64,000 nt of DNA from Maribacter caenipelagi (GTDB lineage: Bacteria; Bacteroidota; Bacteroidia; Flavobacteriales; Flavobacteriaceae): the NCBI RefSeq assembly GCF_004364175.1, contig NZ_SNZW01000017.1, positions 62,001-126,000 of the forward strand. The letters run 5' to 3'. Both the position numbers and the translations under genes were made by a program. Under the pieces are notes generated by a model. That model was given only the letters and a program-made list of their open reading frames with translations, did not search any database and was not told the DNA's origin. Positions 17,920-26,349 of this stretch are shown here, piece by piece (within the stretch, counting starts at the first letter, position 1; each line of letters opens with the position of its first letter).

Positions 17920-20900
17920 TTATTCTAATTCTTCTAGACTTATTAAATTATCATCTGGTATTCTATCTATCATTTTATTGTAAGGATCTATACCTGCTTT
18001 TAACGGTTTTTTGTCGATGATAAATATAAAAGTACTTGTGCCTGGCTTAATCCATTTTTTCTCTAATACAAGTGGAACTTTTTTTGTTTTTCCGTTTATA
18101 ATAGTGTCATTTTGAAATATGGCAATATCTAATAAATTTGGTTGATCAGGTGCTTCTAATTCTTTACCATTTCCATCATAATAGTTTTTTGCGCTTTCAA
18201 CCGTAACTTTTACTTCATAAGTATTATCATCTAATTTTTTATAAGTTGCCTCTTTTGCCTTATTCGTATACAAAGTTATTTTCTCAAAACTATCCTTTAA
18301 ATAATATTGCAAAGAATCTGGAGTGGTTTCTTTTATATACCCATACCATTCATTTGAAGTTGCGAAAGGTGCATGTGGTCTAAATGCAGCACTATCAATA
18401 AATTTTTTAAACCCAACATTCAACCTATCTTCATCAATATAATCTTGTAAAGCATACAGAATCAATCCTCCTTTCCTATACCAAACATATGCTTGGGTAT
18501 CATTATCCAATAAAGTTTTTTCAAACTTATTCTCACCTGCCCTTCCTCGCAAATAATTATCCAACTCTCTTTTTAAGAAATCTTGCATTGCATCTACTCC
18601 ATATTCTTTTTTCATAACCATAAGTGAAGAGTATTCTGCCATTGATTCAGAAATCTGGTTGGCTCCACGTGTAGCCGATGGTGTTATTTGATGCCCCCAC
18701 CATTGATGTGCTACTTCGTGAGAAGTTACCATATAGGCATAATCCAAATCTTCTGGATCACTGAAATCTCCTGTCCACCCAAAACTTTCAGCATACGGTA
18801 CCGTATTTGGAAAAGATTGAGCAAAAGACTGATACCTTGGAAATTCGATTATTCGCATTTGGCGATATTGATATGGTCCGTAATTTTCCGAAAAATAGTC
18901 TAACGAATGCCGAACAGCTTTGGCAAATCGCTCCACGTTGTAAGGGTGACCTGGATGATGAAAAATTTCAATGGCAACTTTTTCTCCATTTTTACCCTTC
19001 CAATCTTCTTTGTAAACATCATAACGCGCAGAGGAAACATTGAAAAAGTAATCCATTTCACCTTCCATTTTATAATGATAATATTTTCTACCGTTTTCTT
19101 CCCATTCCTTTTGCAAATAGCCGGGCATTATGGCAATCTGGTCAGGATCTGTACTAACAGTGCCTTCGAAGGTTACATAATCAGCATCATCATTGAATAG
19201 TAAATTGCTTAAACCCCATTTATCATTTTGAGGAGGTGCCGTATACTCCTTTACAGGCAAATCATATTCCTTTCTATATTTATCACTTGTGAGCTCATAT
19301 TGTAAATTATAGCCAAAAGTCGGAAAAAAGTCATTGTTCAAAAAAGTACCGTTATACACAATATCAGACCCAGAACCCTCATTAGGAAAACCTTTATAAC
19401 CCTTCTTTACCGCAAGAGTCATCACTACGGTATCGCCTGGCATCATCTCATTTGGTAGTTTATAGAGTTTATAATTAGACTCACTATATACCTTACCTTC
19501 TTTCAAATCGACATTATTTACAGCTAACTTTAATAATTCTGTATGTAGTAGTTGACTATCTCCCCAATTAAGATGTAAAGAATCAATAGGTGTTTCTCCT
19601 TTATTTACCATAGTAAACGTACCGGACATTGTTGCGTATCTTTCTTCCGGAACCAAATCCACATCTACCTTTACATCTGTAAATTTTGGTTGATTGATAA
19701 AGTTGTACTTACTAATTTCTTTTTCATAATTGGCTGCTAATTCCCTACCTTGTTTTACTGTTCTATAAGAATTTAATTCGCTGACATTATAATGCACATA
19801 CCACCCAGCACAAATCCATACCAATGCACCAACTACTATTACCAATTTCTCTTTAATACCTAAGCGCTGTTTTGCCTCTTTCCACCTAGCCTTGATTCCT
19901 GAATCTGTTCCTCGTTTCCAAAATAATAATCCGATCACTGCTAGTACTAGACCAAAACCTAACCAATACAATCGAAACCAATTCTGACCAGAAAGAAAAT
20001 GTCCAAAACCATTCATATCTGAAATTGTATAGCCAGGTGCGTAGCTATATAAATACATGTTATAATCAATATCGCCCAAACTGCTTATAGCAAATAAAGC
20101 TGCCCAAATAGCAATGGTTATTACATGACCTAAAAACTTTTTAGCAATTACGGCATGTACAAAAAATGCCAACATGACGTAAGAAATATATTTTGGAAAT
20201 TCTATCAAATAGAGGTCGGTAAAGTACATGCCGAACTCAAAATTAAAATAACCTTTTAAAACTTGATTCAATACTCCACTTAATAAAATCATATTTACCA
20301 ATACGAAACATATAAAGACCAAAGCCATAAATTTAGAACCGTATACCACCCAATTTGGTAGCGGTAGTGCACCATAGATCTGATCATATTTTACACTTCG
20401 TTCTCTATGCAAAACTTCACCCGTCATGAAAACAATGAGTATAAATATGAGAACTACATAGTTATAATCTTTAATTTCAAGCATATAATATGTCATGGGC
20501 ATCATTGGTGTGCCATACGTCGGATTACCGAACCATCCATCAAAAAATAAGAACGCCACGGCAGCAATTAGAATTGCTTTAAAGAACAGATCCTTGGTTA
20601 TATTTCTGAATTCCATCCAAGCCAGTTTCAGTAACATTTTTATGTTATGCGAGCCGCTAAAAACCTGAGATACTACTGGTATTTTTGTTAATACAGCCGC
20701 AGACGAACTATTTGAATCTGTAGTGTCTTTCTTTTTTGCACTTAACTTCTTATTTAAAAAGCGTTGAAAATCAAACTTAAAAACTGTAAACAAACAAATT
20801 AACAGACCTATACCTACCCATAATATTCTATTCCACATAACGGTATCTTTGAAAGGTACCGTTAATGTATTTTGCTCTTCTGGAGTCCAATATTGAATTG

Positions 20901-21558
20901 TATTATTCAATGCGCCAAAACCAAATGGATCCAGTAAACTTACCAACTCCTTATTTTCAATATCTTGTGTAAGCGTTAATGTCACCAAATAAATAATAAA
21001 CAAAATTGCGCCACCGGCATAGGCCAGCATTATGCGCTTGGTCAATGCTACCAGAGCGAAAAAAATACAACCGGTAAAGAAAAAATTAGACCAGTAAAAT
21101 ACTAATGATGGTTGTAAATAGTGCCATAAGTTAAAACTTGCATAGCGTTCTGCAGGCTCAAAACCTGCAAATGGACCAATAGCGTAACCTATCATAAAAC
21201 CAAGAATCAAGCCTAAACTGACTAGAAAAAGTATGGCCATCGACCCTGTAAACCTACCTAAAACATATCCCTTTTCACTTATAGGATAACTAAATAAATA
21301 ATTTTGAGTACCATGCTCAATATCCCTGTAGATGGGCACACCCATTATGGCGCTTGCCAACATAATACCAAAAATACTGACAACATTCAAAGTTGAAGCT
21401 AAATTAGTGGGTGCATTCAAAAACACCTTTTCAGAACCTCCCTCAAAACCTCCAATGGAAATTATCATTCCATATAAAAAAAGAATTCCAAAGTAAGCCC
21501 AAGTAGCAGGGCGCTTTAAACGATATTTTAATTCAAATAAGAATATTTCAAAAAACAT
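17920..21558 (-). CDS. ABC-2 type permease fused to a periplasmic M1 aminopeptidase domain
   Basis: A 1212-residue protein. The first ~590 residues hold about a dozen hydrophobic segments in two ABC-2-like blocks (~15-260 and ~305-590). The rest is an M1-type metallopeptidase: HEVAHQWWGH near residue 946 supplies the HExxH zinc site, and SESMAEYSS the third ligand region. The upstream exopeptidase motif GAMEN is not clear, with PYAES near the expected place. It lies downstream of, and 33 bp from, its ABC ATPase. Permease/M1 fusions are a recurring Bacteroidota architecture. It may couple peptide processing to transport, but the substrate is unknown. Confidence 0.85.
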   Translation of the reverse strand: MFFEIFLFELKYRLKRPATWAYFGILFLYGMIISIGGFEGGSEKVFLNAPTNLASTLNVVSIFGIMLASAIMGVPIYRDIEHGTQNYLFSYPISEKGYVLGRFTGSMAILFLVSLGLILGFMIGYAIGPFAGFEPAERYASFNLWHYLQPSLVFYWSNFFFTGCIFFALVALTKRIMLAYAGGAILFIIYLVTLTLTQDIENKELVSLLDPFGFGALNNTIQYWTPEEQNTLTVPFKDTVMWNRILWVGIGLLICLFTVFKFDFQRFLNKKLSAKKKDTTDSNSSSAAVLTKIPVVSQVFSGSHNIKMLLKLAWMEFRNITKDLFFKAILIAAVAFLFFDGWFGNPTYGTPMMPMTYYMLEIKDYNYVVLIFILIVFMTGEVLHRERSVKYDQIYGALPLPNWVVYGSKFMALVFICFVLVNMILLSGVLNQVLKGYFNFEFGMYFTDLYLIEFPKYISYVMLAFFVHAVIAKKFLGHVITIAIWAALFAISSLGDIDYNMYLYSYAPGYTISDMNGFGHFLSGQNWFRLYWLGFGLVLAVIGLLFWKRGTDSGIKARWKEAKQRLGIKEKLVIVVGALVWICAGWYVHYNVSELNSYRTVKQGRELAANYEKEISKYNFINQPKFTDVKVDVDLVPEERYATMSGTFTMVNKGETPIDSLHLNWGDSQLLHTELLKLAVNNVDLKEGKVYSESNYKLYKLPNEMMPGDTVVMTLAVKKGYKGFPNEGSGSDIVYNGTFLNNDFFPTFGYNLQYELTSDKYRKEYDLPVKEYTAPPQNDKWGLSNLLFNDDADYVTFEGTVSTDPDQIAIMPGYLQKEWEENGRKYYHYKMEGEMDYFFNVSSARYDVYKEDWKGKNGEKVAIEIFHHPGHPYNVERFAKAVRHSLDYFSENYGPYQYRQMRIIEFPRYQSFAQSFPNTVPYAESFGWTGDFSDPEDLDYAYMVTSHEVAHQWWGHQITPSATRGANQISESMAEYSSLMVMKKEYGVDAMQDFLKRELDNYLRGRAGENKFEKTLLDNDTQAYVWYRKGGLILYALQDYIDEDRLNVGFKKFIDSAAFRPHAPFATSNEWYGYIKETTPDSLQYYLKDSFEKITLYTNKAKEATYKKLDDNTYEVKVTVESAKNYYDGNGKELEAPDQPNLLDIAIFQNDTIINGKTKKVPLVLEKKWIKPGTSTFIFIIDKKPLKAGIDPYNKMIDRIPDDNLISLEELE

Positions 21559-21591
21559 GTTGAATGGTTTTAGTTTGGTGGAAATTGTTGA

Positions 21592-22479
21592 CTATGCGTT
21601 AACAGCATTCAAGCGTGCGGTTATTTCAGTGAAATAAACATCTTCTAAATTGGCAGGACTAGCTTGAAAGGTTTCATCTGGTTTTATTTCACTGTATACA
21701 TGAATTATAGTTCTACCAGCTTTTAAATGCGTAGAAATTACCTGATGCTCTGCTTTATATGCATCGAGATCTTTCTTATCAATCATTTTTTTCCAGATTT
21801 TACCTTGTACTCCAGAGGTCAATTCTGTAGGGTTACCCTGGGCCACTACCTCCCCTAGACAAATAATTGCCATATTCTTACAAAGGTTAGCCACATCTTC
21901 TACTATATGTGTAGAAAGAATTATAATAGTGTTCTCTCCTATTTCACTCAACAAATTATGAAATCGAACACGTTCTGCAGGATCTAAACCAGCTGTAGGC
22001 TCATCAACTATAATTAATTTGGGAGAACCAATTAACGCTTGGGCAATTCCAAAACGTTGTTTCATACCACCGGAGTAAGTTCCTAAACTTTTATTTCGAA
22101 CATGCCAAAGGTTAGTTTTATTCAATAGCGCCTCAACCAAATCTTTTCGTTCGCCTTTATTAGAAACACCTTTTAACGAAGCTATATGATCCAACATTTT
22201 ATAAGAAGTCACTTTTGGATACACACCAAACTCTTGTGGCAAATAACCTAATACCTCCCTTACCCTGTCAGTATCCTTTAAAATATCGATATCACCCATG
22301 GTAATACTTCCAGAATCTGGCTGTTGCAATGTAGCCATGGTACGCATAAGGGAAGATTTACCGGCACCATTTGGTCCTAAAAGACCGAACATACCATGTG
22401 GAATGGTTAATGTAATATTTTTTAAAGCGTGTACGCCATTGGAATAGGTCTTACTTAGGTTTTCAATTTTTAGCTCCAT
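21592..22479 (-). CDS. ABC transporter ATP-binding protein (partner of the permease/M1 fusion)
   Basis: A 295-residue ABC ATPase: Walker A GPNGAGKSS near residue 35, Q-loop LPQEFGVYP, signature YSGGMKQRFG near 140, Walker B LIIVDEPTAGLD near 158 and switch histidine in STHIVED. A ~75-residue C-terminal extension is typical of the DrrA/CcmA-like class that pairs with ABC-2 permeases. It is the gene immediately upstream of the permease/M1 gene and 57 bp downstream of the penicillin acylase-like gene, on the same strand. Confidence 0.9.
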   Translation of the reverse strand: MELKIENLSKTYSNGVHALKNITLTIPHGMFGLLGPNGAGKSSLMRTMATLQQPDSGSITMGDIDILKDTDRVREVLGYLPQEFGVYPKVTSYKMLDHIASLKGVSNKGERKDLVEALLNKTNLWHVRNKSLGTYSGGMKQRFGIAQALIGSPKLIIVDEPTAGLDPAERVRFHNLLSEIGENTIIILSTHIVEDVANLCKNMAIICLGEVVAQGNPTELTSGVQGKIWKKMIDKKDLDAYKAEHQVISTHLKAGRTIIHVYSEIKPDETFQASPANLEDVYFTEITARLNAVNA

Positions 22480-22536
22480 GTATGGTTAGGTATTTAGTGA
22501 TATTCGGATTAACACACTGATTATTACCTAAATATA

Positions 22537-24723
22537 CTACTTTCTTTCACCAGGTCTGTAAGTTTTCTCTGCTCTTTTTAAGACATCTTCGCGGTAATAA
22601 GGCACTTCTTTCCAATCTACATTCTTATAGCTTTCAATCTGATCATCAAAATGTGGTGAGGAAGGATCACCACTTTGCCCGCCTGCCAATATACTCTTAG
22701 CCTTTACCATATCTCCAAATTCTACCACGGCCACAAAGCTATTACCCCTTGTACCATATATTTTTTTGGCACCTTCTGTTGTGTATCGCGCACCATATGC
22801 AGCCAGTGCTCCCCACCTTCCTGAGGCAAAACCGATAGGAATACTAGGTTTATTGTCATCAAATTGTTGAACGATATCACCTGTTATGCGTTGATACCTA
22901 TTCACCTCTCCCCAAGGTATTTTCCACGTCACATAATCAGCCGTTAGCTGATCGATTACTTCTTCGAAGATTTTTAATGATTCTTCTGTATGTGTACCAA
23001 AATAGGTCATACGCTCCATATCACTAATATTTTCTGGATGCTTAGCCCTATTACCCATTGCGGTACCATAAAAATGAGCCAAGGTCATAGCAACTTGATC
23101 TTCGCCCGTAGTATAATCCCAATTTTCAAGAATTTTTATTGGCTCCCTTAGTTTCGGATTTTTATCATCATGAGAATTATAGGCTTTGACCAAACCAGGT
23201 ATCAAAGCTTTAAATGCTGGTAAATATGGGTCGTGTGCTAATTGAATTAAACTATCTATAGTATACCTCTTTCTATCTTTTAGCAATTCTATTGCATGTA
23301 CTCCCCTAAAATTCTCTTGATCTTTTGACATGTAATATGGATAATCTTCTGTCTTAGGACTAAATTCTAAAGCTGAAGTAAACGGAGTAGAATTACAATT
23401 TTGAATCCACCCATTTTCAGGATTCAAAACCAAAATATTTTCATCTACCGTATGCAATCCCTGCCAATCTGTTTTAGGATTACTACCATCAACGGGTTCA
23501 GCATAATTGAATTGTACATCGCGTTTTGGAACATAATTGCCATGAAAATAAGCAATATTCCCTTCCGCATCTGCATACACGGTATTGTTACTTGAATTGG
23601 TTCGAATATCCATCATATCACGAAAACCTTTGTACCCATTTTGTTTGGTTCGTATAAATGACTGCTCTAAAGCTTTTACTGGTTCCCACATCATCGCAGA
23701 TGCTGTCCATTGTCCATCGGCAACGTGGGTTATGGGACCGTGATGAGTTCTATAGGCAGGATATTTCTTCTCTTTCAACTTTTTACCATCAAGATATTTC
23801 AATACGATTTCAAATGATTTTACAGGTCGTAATTCTTCTCCATATTCATAGAACAAATTATCATCGTTCTCAACAATGGTTTCCTTAAATTCATCCATAA
23901 CATCGGTATAGGTAGATGTATGCATCCATCCGGTTTTTTCATTAAAACCTTGATACACAAAAAATTGACCCCAAGTTACCGCACCGTAAGCATTTAATCC
24001 TTCCTCCGAAACTACATGAACTTCTCCCCTAAAATAAAAAGAGGTATGCGGATTGATCAATAATAACGGATTGCCGGACTGTGTCAATTTTCCTGAAATA
24101 GCAATGCCATTAGAACCCTGGGGTTCTTCAGCTTCCTTTTCTTTCTGTAATTGCATCAATTCCACTTTTGGTAACGCCATATCACTTTCATAAAACGCGG
24201 CAATTTTCTTAGTTGAAATACGCTCAATATCTCCACCTATAGATCCTTCACTAAAATACATAGGCATCCATGGTTCAAAATGCGTTAATAATCTCGGTTT
24301 TACCTCTGGGTGTGTGTATAGGTAATAATTGATTCCGTCAGCAAAGGCATCACATAATTTTTTTAACCAAGCGGGACTATTTTCATAATTAACGATTGCC
24401 TCCTCTTCAGTCATGAACAACTTTGCTCTTAAATCGCTATACAACGCTTCTTTCCCATCTATTTCTGCCAACCTACCTGTTGCCCAAATATAGTTTTGCT
24501 CAACTCGATTAAAATCATCTTCACACTGTGCATATAACAATCCGAAAACCGCATCGGCATCGGTCTTACCATAAATATGAGGCACACCAAAATCATCTCT
24601 TATTATTTCAATATTGGCTGCTTGCGCTTCCCATTCTTCTATTTCACCTTTCTCTGGCTTATTTGTCTTACACGATAAAACCAATAGAAATACTAGCAAA
24701 TAAATAATTCTGTTCATGAGCAT
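22537..24723 (-). CDS. Penicillin acylase family lipoprotein (Ntn-hydrolase)
   Basis: A 728-residue periplasmic lipoprotein: hydrophobic start and lipobox LVLSC with Cys18. An alternative ATG at codon 3 (24717) is equally good. The family's autocleavage site is visible at Gly203-Ser204 (PQGSNGIAISG), Ser204 becoming the N-terminal nucleophile of the beta chain; NPHTSFYFRGEVH and NCNSTPF also fit. Members hydrolyse penicillins, acyl-homoserine lactones or other N-acyl amides; the substrate cannot be told from sequence. It sits between the TPM gene and the ABC ATPase on one strand, suggesting a four-gene operon that handles acylated or peptidic compounds. Confidence 0.85.
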   Translation of the reverse strand: MLMNRIIYLLVFLLVLSCKTNKPEKGEIEEWEAQAANIEIIRDDFGVPHIYGKTDADAVFGLLYAQCEDDFNRVEQNYIWATGRLAEIDGKEALYSDLRAKLFMTEEEAIVNYENSPAWLKKLCDAFADGINYYLYTHPEVKPRLLTHFEPWMPMYFSEGSIGGDIERISTKKIAAFYESDMALPKVELMQLQKEKEAEEPQGSNGIAISGKLTQSGNPLLLINPHTSFYFRGEVHVVSEEGLNAYGAVTWGQFFVYQGFNEKTGWMHTSTYTDVMDEFKETIVENDDNLFYEYGEELRPVKSFEIVLKYLDGKKLKEKKYPAYRTHHGPITHVADGQWTASAMMWEPVKALEQSFIRTKQNGYKGFRDMMDIRTNSSNNTVYADAEGNIAYFHGNYVPKRDVQFNYAEPVDGSNPKTDWQGLHTVDENILVLNPENGWIQNCNSTPFTSALEFSPKTEDYPYYMSKDQENFRGVHAIELLKDRKRYTIDSLIQLAHDPYLPAFKALIPGLVKAYNSHDDKNPKLREPIKILENWDYTTGEDQVAMTLAHFYGTAMGNRAKHPENISDMERMTYFGTHTEESLKIFEEVIDQLTADYVTWKIPWGEVNRYQRITGDIVQQFDDNKPSIPIGFASGRWGALAAYGARYTTEGAKKIYGTRGNSFVAVVEFGDMVKAKSILAGGQSGDPSSPHFDDQIESYKNVDWKEVPYYREDVLKRAEKTYRPGERK

Positions 24724-24764
24724 TATTTTAATGAATTATTGAGGATTATAAAAGTACTTGAATT

Positions 24765-25811
24765 TTACCAACTTCCGCTTGATCCACCACCGCCAGAACT
24801 TCCACCGCCTCCAGAAAATGAACTACCACCTCCGCCTGAAGAACTGCTGCCAGAACCAAAAGAATGACTTCCTGATGAAGAAAATGTTTTTCTATAATAT
24901 GTTTTATCGTTTTTTAGCCACGAAATTCTCAAATCTTCCTTACCCGATAGTTTTAGCTTTATAAATGCGATGATAGCAGCTATGCCAAAAAACGGAAGTA
25001 ACAACCACAACAAAATTTTAGGATTATCAAAGATTTGCATGGCAATATCTTGATCAGCTGTATAAACACTATATCCAACAAAAAGTGGCACAACCATGAA
25101 AACCATACCAAACAATGTAGAAAGAGAACCTCCTAATAGCATAAAAAAACCAGGTAACACTCCCAGCTTACCCATAAATATCCCTCTAAAAACCTCTATG
25201 ATATTCCTGTAACTTCTATAAAAGAAAAACCCACCAACACCTACAAATATGGATAGAAAAACTCCTAAAAATATAATCATATAAAGTCTTTCCCTACTAT
25301 TTTCATCGGCAATTTCTTTTTTAAACTCATCAAGTGCTTCTGGATCATTAAGAAACGTTATAAGCTGATCCGTTGCTTTATCTATGCCTGCAAAATACTT
25401 CTCTTCCTTAAAGTTAGGAATCATGGTATTTCTTATAATTCTTGATGCTACGGCATCGGTAATGTAGGGTTCCAATCCGTAACCGACCTCTATTCTAACC
25501 TCTCTGTCCAATTCTGAAAATAAAATCAATAGTCCGTTATCCTTCCCTTTTTGACCAATTCCATTCTGATTAAATAGACCGTTGGCATAAGACTTAATGG
25601 TATCAAAGCCTAATTCTTTTATGGTTACCACCACCAACTGATTTGTAGTAGCGTCTTCAAAATCAACCAAACGCTGATTTAAATCAACCACTTGATCTGG
25701 AGTAAAAATGATAGCACTGTCAGTTACGAAATCGCGCAATTCGTAGTATTGCTCTTGGGCATTCGAATAAAATGTAACTAATAAAAAAAGAAGAATTGTT
25801 TTTTTAAGCAT
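24765..25811 (-). CDS. TPM-domain membrane protein with glycine/serine-rich tail (YgcG-like)
   Basis: A 348-residue protein with a signal peptide (cleavage after NAQ near 19). Residues ~25-165 form the TPM domain (LVVVTIKELG, GKDNGLLILFSELDREVRIEVGYGLEPYITDA). Hydrophobic segments follow at about 180-200, 215-250 and 262-285. The last ~40 residues are almost only Gly and Ser (SSSGGGGSSFSGGGG type), as in the YgcG family. TPM domains occur in thylakoid proteins linked to photosystem II repair and in uncharacterised bacterial membrane proteins. It ends 41 bp before the acylase gene. Confidence 0.82.
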   Translation of the reverse strand: MLKKTILLFLLVTFYSNAQEQYYELRDFVTDSAIIFTPDQVVDLNQRLVDFEDATTNQLVVVTIKELGFDTIKSYANGLFNQNGIGQKGKDNGLLILFSELDREVRIEVGYGLEPYITDAVASRIIRNTMIPNFKEEKYFAGIDKATDQLITFLNDPEALDEFKKEIADENSRERLYMIIFLGVFLSIFVGVGGFFFYRSYRNIIEVFRGIFMGKLGVLPGFFMLLGGSLSTLFGMVFMVVPLFVGYSVYTADQDIAMQIFDNPKILLWLLLPFFGIAAIIAFIKLKLSGKEDLRISWLKNDKTYYRKTFSSSGSHSFGSGSSSSGGGGSSFSGGGGSSGGGGSSGSW

Positions 25812-25930
25812 TGGTCGGTAATCAGGTTACTCAAATATAAAAACCTTTATCGACACAAATAGTCATTATCAAAATCTATTCTAGATTCGGTAAAACTTTA
25901 GAATTGAAGTAACTTGCAGATCGATGTCAG

Positions 25931-25950
25931 GTCGAGCGCAGTCGAGACCT
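25931..25950 (+). repeat. Left arm of inverted repeat around GIY-YIG gene
   Basis: Positions 25933-25950 (cgagcgcagtcgagacct) are the exact reverse complement of 26286-26303, an 18-bp perfect match. The core tcgagcgcagtcga is itself a partial palindrome and belongs to the interspersed intergenic repeats seen in degenerate form elsewhere in this window. Confidence 0.85.
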
Positions 25951-25965
25951 CTTTTTATAATGTAA

Positions 25966-26286
25966 ATGAAATTGTATTATGTATATATTTTAAAATGTTC
26001 TGATGGCTTAGCCTACACAGGTATAACTAATGATATTTCTAGAAGATTAGAAGAACACCAAAAAGGCATGAATACAGGTAGTTTACATACAAACGTAGAC
26101 CGGTTGAACTAATTTTTCATCAAGAATTTAATGATGTAAAACAGGCAATATTATTTGAGAAGAAAATAAAAAAAATGGAGTGCAAAAAAGAAATATGCTT
26201 TAGCCAATGGAAATTTTGACCTAATCCAGATTTTAGCAGAATGTAGAAATGCATCACATTCAGATTTTAAACCAGAGAACAAATAA
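25966..26286 (+). pseudogene. Frameshifted GIY-YIG nuclease (UPF0213-like)
   Basis: Translation from ATG 25966 gives YYVYILKCSDGLAYTGIT, the GIY-YIG start (here YVY/YTG), then NDISRRLEEHQKG. Around 26081-26088 the frame drops by one base and continues as YKRRPVELIFHQEF and QAILFEKKIKK. At the eight-A run 26168-26175 it returns to the first frame as WSAKKKYALANG and ends at TAA 26284. Without the shifts it would be about 107 residues, of UPF0213 type. The unshifted frame stops at 26110. The two shifts compensate, so this may be a decayed gene or sequencing error. Its stop codon touches the right inverted-repeat arm. Confidence 0.82.
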
Positions 26287-26303
26287 GGTCTCGACTGCGC
26301 TCG
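26286..26303 (+). repeat. Right arm of inverted repeat around GIY-YIG gene
   Basis: Exact reverse complement of 25933-25950. It begins at the last base of the GIY-YIG stop codon, so the repeat pair encloses almost only the gene: a unit of about 370 bp. Confidence 0.85.
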
Positions 26304-26349
26304 TCCGGACAATAGTATTTTAAACAGTAATTAGTAAGAGTAAACCCCT

